Origin: Clostridium bornimense
GTDB lineage: Bacteria > Bacillota > Clostridia > Clostridiales > Clostridiaceae
Reading direction: 5' to 3'
Assembly (NCBI RefSeq): GCF_000577895.1
Contig: NZ_HG917868.1
Span: 2,046,001 to 2,110,000, forward strand
Length of the DNA: 64,000 nt
How positions within the stretch are numbered: the first letter of the stretch is position 1; every line of letters begins with the position of its first letter. Shown piece after piece: positions 9,356-18,182 of this stretch. Made by a program: the position numbers and the translations under genes. The notes beneath the pieces were generated by a model. The model had not been told where the DNA came from and searched no databases. It saw only the letters and a list, made by a program, of their open reading frames with translations.

Positions 9356-9385
9356 CAATATACATTTCATTTGCTCTATTTTACT

Positions 9386-9420
9386 GAAAAAGCTGCCACA
9401 CTCCTTTGTGTGACAGCCTC
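9386..9420 (-). terminator. Rho-independent terminator of oleate hydratase
   Basis: Minus-strand arms GGCTGTCACACA / TGTGGCAGC with TTTTT, starting a few bases after the stop at 9429. Confidence 0.85.
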
Positions 9421-9428
9421 TTCTATGC

Positions 9429-11156
9429 TTAAGTAAATGATTTTTTAAGTGCGTCTTTTAATACTTTTGGATTCTTTTTATATGGTGTTACTGGACAAAT
9501 ATTTTTGTGTTTAACATCAAATAAAGTGTATACAGCTATTCTCGCTGCACGTACTGAATACTCTTCAGTAAATACCATATCTTCTGGTATTTCTACAAAT
9601 TGACTTATCATCGCAAAGTTAGTTGATCCTTCTGGTACAACTTGTGGACGATCTGTCATCTTACGTGGTTGAAATTGTGCATCTACATATGGCATCATAC
9701 ATGGTATTACATTAATAACATCTTCCATAATTTCATCTATTTCATCTTCCATATGTAAGTGATGAATTAATTCTGTTAACATTTCTTTACCTGTACAATC
9801 ACGCATTGGCTTCTTTACATAGTCTCCAACATTTCCTGTATATAAACCATATCCCCAGAATATAGTAGTATCTAGTGGTTGATTCTTAAAGTGTGGTTGA
9901 GCTGCAACAACAATACTCATTAACCAACTTGAATCTTTGAAAGTCATTAATGCTCCACTACCTGGTATATTTCCTGAGAACTTTTCAATCTTCTTTAATA
10001 ACTTGTTTCCTTTACAAGTTACAGTAAAACTCTCCCAATTAGTTTCCTCAGGATTTCCAAAGAAAGGTTCTGGATTTCCTAGACCTGGCTTCTTTTTAGC
10101 AACTTTGCTCCATAATTCACCTGATATTGGCTTATCTGGCTTAAATTCTGCTGGTGTATTTAAATCTCCTAATGTTGCACTATCTGTCATACAAGCATTA
10201 GTCATAATACATACATCTCCAGGATTTAATGATATAACTTTTTCTCCTTCTTTATCTTCTATATGAATAGCAGTTACTGTAATCTCTTCTCCTGGTTTAA
10301 AGTCTAAATCTGTTACTGTAGCATTGATACTAAAATCAACACCAAAGCTATCTAAGTAAGATTTTAATGGTAAAATAACTGACTCATATTGATTGTATTG
10401 TGTACGTGTAACACCTTCTAAAGTTTCTATACGAGAAAATTCAAAAATCATACGATTCATATAACGTTTGAACTCAAATAAACTAGACCATTTTTGGAAT
10501 GCAAAAGTTGTTTGCCACATGTACCAGAAATTAGTCTCAAAGAAATGAGGTGTATCTTTAAACCATTCTTCTATTGTCATATTGTCTAAGCTCTCTTCTG
10601 GTGTAATCATTAATTTACCTAGAGCCATACGATCTGCATTATTAAATCCCATAGAAGTTACATCTTGAATAACACCATATTTATCAACTAAACGTGCTTG
10701 TGCATGTGTTGGATGTAAATGATCAAAATTAAGTATTTCTTCTGTTACACTTTTCCCTGGCATATCTAATGATGGAACTGAAGAAAATAACTCCCAGAAG
10801 TTTTCGTAAGTCTCTTCATTTAACATTCTTCCACCACGACATATAAAGCCGTCTTCTGGATTTCCTGCTCCGTCATTACTTCCTCCTAAAATATGCATAC
10901 CTTCTATTATATGAATATTTTCACCTTTAAAACTACAATCTCTTACAAGATATGCAGCTCCGGCAAGGGATGCTAATCCTCCACCAATAAAATAAACATG
11001 TCTATCGCCATGATCTTGGTATACAAACTTTGTTACTAATTTATCTGAATTTTCTTTTGCTTTTTTTGCCGCAACTGCTGCTACTGCAGTAGCAGCAGCT
11101 ATAGCTCCAACTGTTAATAATACCTTCTTATTACCATTGTTTTTCTCTTTACCCAT
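9429..11156 (-). CDS. ohyA: Oleate hydratase (myosin-cross-reactive antigen family)
   Basis: 575 residues, close to the usual 560-590 of the family. It adds water to the cis-9 double bond of unsaturated fatty acids using FAD as a structural cofactor. The FAD motif VYFIGGGLASLAGAAYLVRD lies at about residues 54-73, followed by the IIEG..LGGSNDGAG loop typical of OhyA, with PVTPYKKNPK near the C terminus. Odd point: before the FAD domain there is an Ala/Val-rich hydrophobic stretch (about residues 11-30, flanked by lysines) that could anchor or associate the enzyme with membrane. Monocistronic, own terminator, composite repeat immediately beyond. Confidence 0.93.
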   Translation of the reverse strand: MGKEKNNGNKKVLLTVGAIAAATAVAAVAAKKAKENSDKLVTKFVYQDHGDRHVYFIGGGLASLAGAAYLVRDCSFKGENIHIIEGMHILGGSNDGAGNPEDGFICRGGRMLNEETYENFWELFSSVPSLDMPGKSVTEEILNFDHLHPTHAQARLVDKYGVIQDVTSMGFNNADRMALGKLMITPEESLDNMTIEEWFKDTPHFFETNFWYMWQTTFAFQKWSSLFEFKRYMNRMIFEFSRIETLEGVTRTQYNQYESVILPLKSYLDSFGVDFSINATVTDLDFKPGEEITVTAIHIEDKEGEKVISLNPGDVCIMTNACMTDSATLGDLNTPAEFKPDKPISGELWSKVAKKKPGLGNPEPFFGNPEETNWESFTVTCKGNKLLKKIEKFSGNIPGSGALMTFKDSSWLMSIVVAAQPHFKNQPLDTTIFWGYGLYTGNVGDYVKKPMRDCTGKEMLTELIHHLHMEDEIDEIMEDVINVIPCMMPYVDAQFQPRKMTDRPQVVPEGSTNFAMISQFVEIPEDMVFTEEYSVRAARIAVYTLFDVKHKNICPVTPYKKNPKVLKDALKKSFT

Positions 11157-11310
11157 ATAACCACCTTATACCTTTCAACTTATTGTTTTTCTTATTTATT
11201 ATTATAGTTTAAAGCAATTCTATTGTAATTATACAAATATTATAATTTGTATAATTTTCTGTGTACTTTTTGTTAATTTAATATATCTTCTATATATAAT
11301 TTTTTATAAT

Positions 11311-11354
11311 AAAAAAAGTGGCAAATGCATTATTACAAATGCACTACCACTTTC
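11311..11354 (-). terminator. Rho-independent terminator of the NhaC-type gene
   Basis: Minus-strand arms AAAGTGGTAGTGCATTTG and ATGCATTTGCCACTTTTT with the T run, directly after the stop at 11356. Confidence 0.8.
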
Positions 11355-11355
11355 A

Positions 11356-12723
11356 TTACATTATTATTCCACAAACTAAAAACCCAACTAAACTAATAAC
11401 TGCTGCCATTGCTGCATATGGAAATTGACTTAAAGCATGATCCATATTATCTATACTACAAGATGTTGATGTAAGTACTGTAGCATCAGAATAAAAACAT
11501 GCATGACTGCCTAATGTTCCTCCAGATAATATCGCTGCCATTACAAGAATAGGATTAGCACCAAGTGAAAATCCTAGCGGTATTATTATTGGCACACAAA
11601 CTGCTGGTATTCCCCAGTTACTTCCTGTTACAAAAGTTAATATAGCTACTACTATAAATGCAACTGCTGGGAAAATAGTACCATTTAGGTACGGTGTTAC
11701 TGTTTCTATAACATATGCAGGAAGTCCAATATCATTTGCTGCTTGTTGCATAACAAAAGCCATAAACACAATTGCTATTGTTGGTATCATCCCTGCAAAT
11801 CCTTCAATATATGTATCACAAAACTCTCCAAAAGACATCTTTTTTCTTGGAATATAAAGAAGTAAACATACTACTAATGATGATACTACTGCTATAAATA
11901 AGTCACCCCATATTATTGTTATAGCTATAAGTGTTCCTATAGGAAGTAAAAAATCGATAAGTTGACCTTCTCCTTCTCCATATTTATCTACTAAATCGTT
12001 ATTAAATCTTTCACTTTTATTACTATAAACTTCACCATTTTTTTCTACTCTTTCATAAGCTACCTTCATTCTACCTAACTTTGGTATAACTCCTAAGATA
12101 AATAATGGTACTATTATTACTGAAATCCATGCATAAAAAGTAAATGGAATAACTCTTAAATAAGTAGCTATTTCACCACCAAAATTTAAATCTGGTATAC
12201 CATTTTGCTTATAAAATACACTAGAATAGAAAATAGCCCAGGTTGAAAAAGGAAGTAAAACACAAATAGGCGCTCCTGTAGAATCAATTATGTACGCTAA
12301 AGATTCTCTTGGAATCTTCTTTTTATCTGATATTTTTTTCATACAAGCCCCTAGAGTCATTATATTTAAATATTCATCAATAAATATTAAAATTCCTAAT
12401 ATCCAAGTAGTTAACAATGTCTTTTTACTGGTATTACAATATCTTTCTAGCTTTCCTGCAAAACCTAATGTTCCTTTCGATTTAGCTAGTAGTGCAATTA
12501 AACTTCCAAATAATCCACAAACGATTAATACCCATTGATTATCAGCATCACCAGCTGCCTTAAAAAAGGCTTCCGACCACATTGGCGCAAAACTAGGGCC
12601 ATAAATGATTACATATGTAGCAATCGTTCCTAACAATAACGCTTCTAAAGTTCTTTTAGTTATCAATGCAAATATGATAACTATTAACGCTGGTAAAACA
12701 CTAAGTATACCATAATGATCCAT
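11356..12723 (-). CDS. NhaC-family Na+/H+ antiporter-like transporter
   Basis: 455 residues with about 11-12 membrane helices. IFIDEYLNIMTLGACMK, then the PICVLLPFSTWAIF and TGSNWGIPAVCVPIIIPLG segments, and the C-terminal GSHACFYSDATVLTSTSC are typical of the NhaC/YuiF group of the IT superfamily (Na+/H+ antiport or amino acid/malate-type antiport). Transported ion not determinable. The C-terminal SDA.VL..TSC signature is strongly conserved in this group. Single gene with a terminator; the 233-nt upstream interval to dedA has no recognisable feature beyond AT-rich promoter-like sequence. Confidence 0.85.
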   Translation of the reverse strand: MDHYGILSVLPALIVIIFALITKRTLEALLLGTIATYVIIYGPSFAPMWSEAFFKAAGDADNQWVLIVCGLFGSLIALLAKSKGTLGFAGKLERYCNTSKKTLLTTWILGILIFIDEYLNIMTLGACMKKISDKKKIPRESLAYIIDSTGAPICVLLPFSTWAIFYSSVFYKQNGIPDLNFGGEIATYLRVIPFTFYAWISVIIVPLFILGVIPKLGRMKVAYERVEKNGEVYSNKSERFNNDLVDKYGEGEGQLIDFLLPIGTLIAITIIWGDLFIAVVSSLVVCLLLYIPRKKMSFGEFCDTYIEGFAGMIPTIAIVFMAFVMQQAANDIGLPAYVIETVTPYLNGTIFPAVAFIVVAILTFVTGSNWGIPAVCVPIIIPLGFSLGANPILVMAAILSGGTLGSHACFYSDATVLTSTSCSIDNMDHALSQFPYAAMAAVISLVGFLVCGIIM

Positions 12724-12956
12724 ATGTACTTCTCTCCCTTTTCATTAGTAAATTACGTTTACTTTATATTTTATCCAATATAGCCTTTTTAATTAATTTA
12801 TTTATAACTACATCAATAATTTATAACTTTTAATTACTTATATTTTTAGACCAGATACGATTTTAACATATCATAAACTAATTGAAAACATAATTTAATA
12901 AATTAGTAAAGAATAAAATTTTTATACACTGAATCATAATATATTATTAGTATACC

Positions 12957-13601
12957 TTAGCTATTAACTTGATCTTTTGTACTATTCATATGCTTTATCA
13001 CTTCTACTAAAACAGGCAATAATGAAATTAAAATAATTCCTATTGTAACTAAAGAAAAATTATTTTTTATTACTGGGATATTACCAAAAAAGAATCCTAA
13101 GGATAAAAATAAACTTACCCAAATAGTACCTCCAATAATATTGAAAACACCAAATTTCTTGTAGCACATCTTACCTATACCAGCTACAAATGGAGCAAAT
13201 GTTCTTACTATAGGAACAAATCTTGCTAAAACTATAGCCTTAGAACCGTACTTTTCATAAAAGCTTTGCGCTTTATCTATATAACTCTTCTTAATAAACC
13301 TACTATTACTATTTACAAGTCTCTCACCTAATTTCTTTCCAATAAGATAATTAGTACCATCACCTAAAATAGCAGCTGAAAAAAATATTACTATTAATAC
13401 AAGTATATTCATACCTGAAACCGCCGCTAAAGCACCACAGGCAAAAATAATAGAATCTCCTGGTAAAAAAGGTGTCACTACTAACCCTGTTTCACAAAAA
13501 ATAATTAAAAATAACAGTACATATATAAGTACTCCATAGTTATCCATAATAACAGGTATATACCTATCAAAATGCAATAACTCTTCAATAAAATTCATCA
13601 T
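12957..13601 (-). CDS. DedA-family membrane protein
   Basis: 214 residues from ATG 13601. Hydrophobic segments surround the DedA signature: ETGLVVTPFLPGDSIIFACGALA (about residues 38-60), GD.TNYLIGKKLG, FYEKYGSKAIVLARFVPIVRTFAPFVAG (about 115-142). DedA (UPF0056/SNARE-associated-like) proteins are polyprenyl- or phospholipid flippases or proton-coupled transporters. The frame is open four codons further, but that GTG lies inside the AAGGAG ribosome binding site, so the ATG is the better start. Monocistronic. Confidence 0.88.
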   Translation of the reverse strand: MMNFIEELLHFDRYIPVIMDNYGVLIYVLLFLIIFCETGLVVTPFLPGDSIIFACGALAAVSGMNILVLIVIFFSAAILGDGTNYLIGKKLGERLVNSNSRFIKKSYIDKAQSFYEKYGSKAIVLARFVPIVRTFAPFVAGIGKMCYKKFGVFNIIGGTIWVSLFLSLGFFFGNIPVIKNNFSLVTIGIILISLLPVLVEVIKHMNSTKDQVNS

Positions 13602-13723
13602 ATAAATTAGCACTCCTTAACATATTTTTACTAATTATAGCATTTTAATGTTAAGTTTATGTTAAATAATTCTAATCAATAAACATCTGTAAAATTTATA
13701 TGCTTTATTTAAGAAGTTAAATT

Positions 13724-13757
13724 AAAAAAGGAGTTACTAAACGTAACCCCTTCTTTA
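13724..13757 (-). terminator. Rho-independent terminator of metY
   Basis: Minus-strand GAAGGGGTTAC / GTAACTCCTTTTTT hairpin about 45-75 nt after the metY stop. Confidence 0.8.
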
Positions 13758-13803
13758 TAAAAATATACTCTATACAGAACAATCCATTATTTTATAGCAT
13801 TTA

Positions 13804-15093
13804 CTACTCACCAAATGCTTGTTTTAAGTCATCAATTATATCATCTATATGTTCAGTACCAATTGATAATCTAATAGTGTTTGGCTTAATTCCTGATTTT
13901 AAAAGTTCTTCTCCTTCTAATTGTGAGTGAGTTGTAGTAGCTGGATGAATAACAAGTGATTTTACATCTGCTACATTAGCAAGAAGTGAGAATATTTTAA
14001 GTCTATCTATAAACTCAGTAGCTTCTTTTTGTCCACCTTTGATTTCAAAAGTAAAAATTGAACCTCCTCCATTTGGGAAATATTTATCATATAATTCCTT
14101 TTGCTTTCCTGTTGCTAATGATGGATGGTTAACATTTTCTACCTTAGGATGATTCTTTAAAAATTCTACTACTTTTAAAGTATTTTCTACATGACGTTCA
14201 ACTCTTAGTGATAATGTTTCTAATCCTTGTAATAATAAGAATGCATTAAATGGACTAATTGTTGCTCCTGTATCTCTTAGTAATATTGCACGTATTTTAG
14301 TTACATAAGCTGCTGCTCCTGCTGCTTTAGTAAACACTACTCCATGATAACTTGGGTTTGGCTCAGTAAGGCTTGGAAATTTACCTGATGCTTCCCAATC
14401 AAATTTTCCTGAATCAACAATTACACCACCTAGTGATGTTCCATGTCCACCAATGAACTTAGTTGCTGAATGAACCACTACATCTGCTCCATGTTCTATT
14501 GGTCTAAATAAATATGGTGTAGCAAATGTACTATCAACAATTAATGGTATACCATGTTTATGTGCAATTTCTGATAATGCATCAATATCTATTAAATTTG
14601 AATTTGGATTTCCAAGAGATTCAACAAATATGGCTCTTGTATTTTCTTGTATTGCTTCCTCAAAATTATTTACATCGTCTGGATCAACAAATGTAGTTGT
14701 TATTCCATACTCTGGTAGTGTGTTAAGAAGTAAATTATAAGTTCCCCCATATATAGTTGTAGCCGCAACTACATGTTGTCCTGCTGAAACTATATTTTGT
14801 ATTGCATAAGTTATTGCTGCTGCTCCTGATGCTACTGCAAGTGCTGCTACTCCGCCTTCTAATGCTGCTACTCTTTCTTCAAATACCCCTTGAGTTGAGT
14901 TAGTAAGACGTCCATAAATATTTCCACCTTCAGCTAGTCCAAATCTTGCTGCTGCTTGAGCTGAATCCTTAAACACATAAGAAGTTGTTTGATATATAGG
15001 AACTGCTCTTGCCCCTGTTGCTGGATCCGGTTCTTCTTGTCCTGCATGAAGTTGTAATGTTTCAAACCTTAATTTTCTTTCTTGATTACTCAT
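13804..15093 (-). CDS. metY: O-acetylhomoserine aminocarboxypropyltransferase (sulfhydrylase)
   Basis: 429 residues, the usual length for MetY. A PLP enzyme of the Cys/Met metabolism class making homocysteine (or methionine) from O-acetylhomoserine and sulfide (or methanethiol). Visible motifs: YGRLTNSTQ near residue 60, [19 protein letters not shown], the aspartate in VDSTFATPY, and the PLP lysine in [11 protein letters not shown] (about residue 208). [14 protein letters not shown] is the conserved C-terminal end. The upstream SAM-I riboswitch ties expression to methionine/SAM starvation and supports the assignment. Monocistronic. Confidence 0.95.
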   Translation of the reverse strand: MSNQERKLRFETLQLHAGQEEPDPATGARAVPIYQTTSYVFKDSAQAAARFGLAEGGNIYGRLTNSTQGVFEERVAALEGGVAALAVASGAAAITYAIQNIVSAGQHVVAATTIYGGTYNLLLNTLPEYGITTTFVDPDDVNNFEEAIQENTRAIFVESLGNPNSNLIDIDALSEIAHKHGIPLIVDSTFATPYLFRPIEHGADVVVHSATKFIGGHGTSLGGVIVDSGKFDWEASGKFPSLTEPNPSYHGVVFTKAAGAAAYVTKIRAILLRDTGATISPFNAFLLLQGLETLSLRVERHVENTLKVVEFLKNHPKVENVNHPSLATGKQKELYDKYFPNGGGSIFTFEIKGGQKEATEFIDRLKIFSLLANVADVKSLVIHPATTTHSQLEGEELLKSGIKPNTIRLSIGTEHIDDIIDDLKQAFGE

Positions 15094-15139
15094 CTTAAAT
15101 CGCCCCTTTTTATTTATCTAATATTTCTTTACTAATAAA

Positions 15140-15290
15140 TAAAAAAATGTACCAGAGAGAATCTTCTAGTACTTTAGATACATCCTCTTATCTCTTAGCT
15201 ATTGCTACAGGATTTAGCACCTATAGGTTTTCCCATTAGGTTGCCGGGTTTCATTGGGCCAGTCCCTCCACCACTCTTGATAAGAATACG
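15140..15290 (-). promoter_or_regulatory. SAM-I (S-box) riboswitch with terminator, upstream of metY
   Basis: On the minus strand the P1 strands CTTATCAAGAG (rc of 15274-15284) and GAGATAAGAG (rc of 15184-15194) enclose the S-box core: GAGTGGTGGAGGGACTGG, CCCGGCAACC and GGTGCTAAATCC, all canonical conserved elements. Just downstream, GTACTAGAAGA / TCTCTGGTAC followed by seven T (15140-15175) is the expression-platform terminator. When SAM is abundant the terminator is expected to form and metY to be off. Confidence 0.95.
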
Positions 15291-15346
15291 AGCTTTTTAT
15301 TTTCCTATAAAGCCCATATGTTTTATATGTTTTCTTTGTGATTATT

Positions 15347-15375
15347 ATTATATTGTATTATTTTTACTATGTCAA
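15347..15375 (-). promoter_or_regulatory. Sigma-A promoter of the metY riboswitch leader
   Basis: On the minus strand, perfect TTGACA (15370-15375) and TATAAT (15347-15352) with 17-bp spacing, about 55 nt before the aptamer. Confidence 0.85.
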
Positions 15376-15509
15376 CATATTATTATAAGAAAATATCTTT
15401 TTTACAGGAATAATTTTTAAATTCATATTAACAATAAATTTAATTCTTTGAATCTTAATATATGATAAAATTATATATATTACATTTTATTAAGATCGGA
15501 GGATAATCA

Positions 15510-15929
15510 ATGAATATTCTGTCAGGAACTTACGGCTTTGACCTGTTATCTATTTTTATTTTAATAATAAGTCTATTTTTTAACTTTGGAAAAATCCCTA
15601 GATTAATTAGCCTTATCCTTTGGGGAATAGTTGTATTTAGAGCATTTTCAAAAAATACTTATAAACGTTCACAAGAATTAAGTAAATTTACTACCTTTAT
15701 CAACAATATATTAAGAAAATTTAATAGACAATTACCTTATATGACTAATGTCAGTCTAGAACTTATACCCCCAATGTTTACAAGACTTAAATATACTATA
15801 AATCAAAAGATTCAATATAAAATTGTCGCTTGTCCAAATTGTGGTCAAAAATTAAGATTACCTCGTAGAAAAGGTAAAATAATAGCTACTTGCAAGAGAT
15901 GTCATAATGAATTCCGCTTAAGAACATAA
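15510..15929 (+). CDS. Small membrane protein with C-terminal zinc ribbon
   Basis: 139 residues. Two hydrophobic segments (about residues 9-28 and 32-48) precede a basic middle region, and the C terminus carries CPNCGQKLRLPRRKGKI..CKRCHNEF, a Cys4 zinc ribbon of the MJ0042/FmdB-like type. Function unknown; similar small zinc-ribbon membrane proteins occur in clostridia. Start ATG follows GGAGGA. The stop is followed at once by a strong hairpin terminator. Confidence 0.75.
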   Translation: MNILSGTYGFDLLSIFILIISLFFNFGKIPRLISLILWGIVVFRAFSKNTYKRSQELSKFTTFINNILRKFNRQLPYMTNVSLELIPPMFTRLKYTINQKIQYKIVACPNCGQKLRLPRRKGKIIATCKRCHNEFRLRT

Positions 15930-15982
15930 AAAAGGATACTGTTACACATAGAAATCTACTTTGTGCAACAGTATCCTTTTTA
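15930..15982 (+). terminator. Rho-independent terminator of the zinc-ribbon gene
   Basis: Arms AAAGGATACTGTTaCACA / TGTGcAACAGTATCCTTTTT immediately after the stop. Confidence 0.88.
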
Positions 15983-15993
15983 GAATAAAGATA

Positions 15994-16260
15994 TAGTTTT
16001 ACCACTACTTAACTAGAACAGGTACTAATATAAACTTAAATCTTTATATATAATACTATACAAATATATATTCAACGCTTCATGAAAGTGCAACTTTCAG
16101 GAGCCCCCTGTATTGACTTATATATCAACTATAATCTAAATAAGAAACATAGTCTAACTTATAACATTTTACTCAACACTTGTAATCTAAGAAATTCCGC
16201 AGGAATTTCCTCTATACCTGTGTCTTGTGCCCTCATACCTGTGCCATATATCTGTGCCTT
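15994..16260 (+). repeat. Composite interspersed repeat, copy D
   Basis: Begins GTTTTACCACTACTTAACTA and contains GAACAGGTACTAATATAAAC, the hairpin CATGAAAGTGCAACTTTCA(G/T)GAG (16081-16103), CCCCCTGTA, the perfect hairpin GAAATTCC-GC-AGGAATTTC (16191-16209), and TGTGCC-type units to 16260. The first roughly 118 bp are almost identical to the 20.85-20.97 kb copy, implying recent copying. It lacks the left inverted end and left hairpin. No gene in this interval (15930-16286). Confidence 0.8.
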
Positions 16261-16286
16261 AATTTCCCTTAACTATTCCTTATTAC

Positions 16287-16943
16287 TTACTCACTATCAC
16301 CTATTCCTTTCTTTATCATTTCCTTAAAGGTATTCCACTCTACAAATTCTCCTCCCATACTTTCTAAATGACTAGTATACATCTGACAATCAATAAATTG
16401 AAATCCTTCTTCTTCTAACCTTTTAGCTAAAGTAATTAAAGCAACTTTTGAAGCATTAGATACTTTAGAAAACATACTCTCTCCAAAGAAACATTTTCCT
16501 ATCTTAACACCATAAAGTCCTCCAACTAATTCTCCATCTTTATATGTCTCTACACTTGAAGCAAATCCATGATCAAATAAATTTATATAAGCTTCTTTCA
16601 TATCATTATTAATCCATGTACCCTCTTTATCTTCTCTTAACTCCTTACAATTGCTTATTACCGCTGAAAAATCTTCATCAAATTTTACCTGAAAGCCACC
16701 GTTTCTTAATATCTTTTTCATAGACTTAGATATCTTTATTTTTTCTGGCTTTATAATAAATCTCTTTTTAGGACACCACCAAAGAATATCGTCATCTTCT
16801 CCATACCAAGGGAAAATGCCATTTACATAAGCTAAAATTAACCTCTCTATTGAAAGATCACCACCAACTGCTAACAATCCATCTTCATCAGCTAATTCTG
16901 GTGCAGGAAACACAATATCTTCATTTAACATATATACTGCCAT
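16287..16943 (-). CDS. aat: Leucyl/phenylalanyl-tRNA--protein transferase
   Basis: 218 residues, full length for Aat. It transfers Leu or Phe from tRNA to N-terminal Arg/Lys of proteins, marking them for ClpAP-type degradation in the N-degron pathway. Conserved PAPELADEDGLLAVGGDLS, LAYVNGIFPWY, WWCPKKRF and the FFGESMFS..SNASKVAL region are all present. GGGGGAAG precedes the ATG. Aat is common in proteobacteria and patchy in Firmicutes, so its presence is mildly unusual. Neighbours give no functional hint; a 33-nt gap separates it from the upstream hypothetical gene, so they may be cotranscribed. Confidence 0.93.
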   Translation of the reverse strand: MAVYMLNEDIVFPAPELADEDGLLAVGGDLSIERLILAYVNGIFPWYGEDDDILWWCPKKRFIIKPEKIKISKSMKKILRNGGFQVKFDEDFSAVISNCKELREDKEGTWINNDMKEAYINLFDHGFASSVETYKDGELVGGLYGVKIGKCFFGESMFSKVSNASKVALITLAKRLEEEGFQFIDCQMYTSHLESMGGEFVEWNTFKEMIKKGIGDSE

Positions 16944-16976
16944 AGTATCTTCCCCCTTTTCATTCTTCTGTGATAA

Positions 16977-17489
16977 CTAGAAATTTAACGTATCATGACT
17001 TATTCCTGTAGCTATAAAAATAAGCAAACTAGAAAGTAAGTTATTATTAGCATTCCTAATAGCTTTTTCATCTCTATCTTCTCCTGTCATCGATGAAACT
17101 ACTTGAAGTTCTTCAAAGTTTATTTCAAGAAATACTCCTGTAGCATATAAAAATAGCTTATTTGCTATTCTTGGAGCATCACTGAAATCTGGTGCATTCT
17201 CCATATAATTTGTACCATTAATCTCATCTAATAGTCTTCCTCTTGAGTCATAAAGATAATTTATATTCATAAATATAGCTAAAACAATAATATATATTGT
17301 ATTTATTGATAAATTTAATACACCTAGTTGTCTTATAAGTTCAGAGTCTGGATAACTTATATCACTATTAGATGACGTACTTCCTTCCTTATCTTCTGAA
17401 TTTTCAATATCAATACCATCTCTATCTATCTCTTCACTATTTATATCATTACCTTTATATCTCATAAAATTATATCTATTTACACCCAT
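16977..17489 (-). CDS. Hypothetical membrane-associated protein, 170 aa
   Basis: No family recognised. A Ser/Asp/Glu-rich N terminus (residues 1-48) is followed by a hydrophobic helix (LSINTIYIIVLAIFMNINYLY, about 58-78), an acidic middle and a second hydrophobic segment near the C terminus (LLSSLLIFIATGI). AGAGG precedes the ATG. Similar 'two-helix' proteins with DSRGR-like motifs are found in clostridia without known function. It is directly upstream of aat on the same strand. Confidence 0.6.
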   Translation of the reverse strand: MGVNRYNFMRYKGNDINSEEIDRDGIDIENSEDKEGSTSSNSDISYPDSELIRQLGVLNLSINTIYIIVLAIFMNINYLYDSRGRLLDEINGTNYMENAPDFSDAPRIANKLFLYATGVFLEINFEELQVVSSMTGEDRDEKAIRNANNNLLSSLLIFIATGISHDTLNF

Positions 17490-17650
17490 TCATATACCTC
17501 TATTATATATCTATCTTGCTATTATTCAATATATGTTATATACTACCAAACTGTTTTTATTTAGTAGTAGCTTGTCCAAATTAGCCTTATTATAAATTAT
17601 ATGTTAAAATAATAATGATAACAAAATATAATGTAAAAGAGGTAATGAAT

Positions 17651-18145
17651 TTGTACAATAAAGGTGATAAAATTGTCTTTCCTAATCAGGGAGTGGGGAT
17701 AATCGATGATATAGAACCAAGAGAATTTCAAGATACTATGCAAGATTATTATGACATTCATTTAGTAAATAGCACATTAAAATTAATGTTACCCTGCAAT
17801 CGTATGGAAGTTTCCAATGCACGATTAGTTTCCGATTCACAAACTCTAGATAAGTATTTAAACAATTTAGATTACTTTCTGGATAATGGGTGCCACTCTA
17901 CGAATATAGATTCAAAACAACGAATCAAAGACAATAAAAGCAAACTTAGTTCTGGAACTTTAAAAGATTATTTTGAAGTAATACTAGAACTTACACATAT
18001 ACAAAATGATTCTAAATTAAATTCTAGTGAAAAACAAATACTATATAATGCTCGCAAAATTTTAGTTGATGAAATAAGTCTTAGTAAAAATTTAACTACC
18101 ATTGAAGCCACTTCTCTATTAGATAATTCTCTTGCAGGAATTTAA
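17651..18145 (+). CDS. CarD-family transcriptional regulator
   Basis: 164 residues from the TTG at 17651. The N terminus YNKGDKIVFPNQGVGIIDDI matches the CarD/CdnL/TRCF RNA-polymerase-interacting domain, followed by YYDIHL....LKLMLPC; the C-terminal half is helical as in CarD. These proteins bind the RNAP beta subunit and affect promoter opening. The frame is open from 17615, but AAAGAGG (17634-17642) is 8 nt before the TTG and only 2 nt before the in-frame ATG at 17645, and family proteins begin two or three residues before GD. It converges on the propeller gene, sharing a terminator. Confidence 0.8.
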   Translation: MYNKGDKIVFPNQGVGIIDDIEPREFQDTMQDYYDIHLVNSTLKLMLPCNRMEVSNARLVSDSQTLDKYLNNLDYFLDNGCHSTNIDSKQRIKDNKSKLSSGTLKDYFEVILELTHIQNDSKLNSSEKQILYNARKILVDEISLSKNLTTIEATSLLDNSLAGI

Positions 18146-18182
18146 AAAAATAGATAGAGATTTTGCTCTACCTATTTTTATC
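18145..18182. terminator. Bidirectional terminator between CarD-like and propeller genes
   Basis: Arms AAATAG(A/G)TAGAG and CTCTA(C/T)CTATTT with T/A runs on both sides. It overlaps the last codons of the minus-strand gene (stop at 18168). Confidence 0.75.

Noticed and set aside
9330-9356. TGTGCC units as a possible CRISPR array
   Set aside because: Units are 6-12 bp, adjacent and degenerate, with no unique spacers of constant length and no cas genes in the window.
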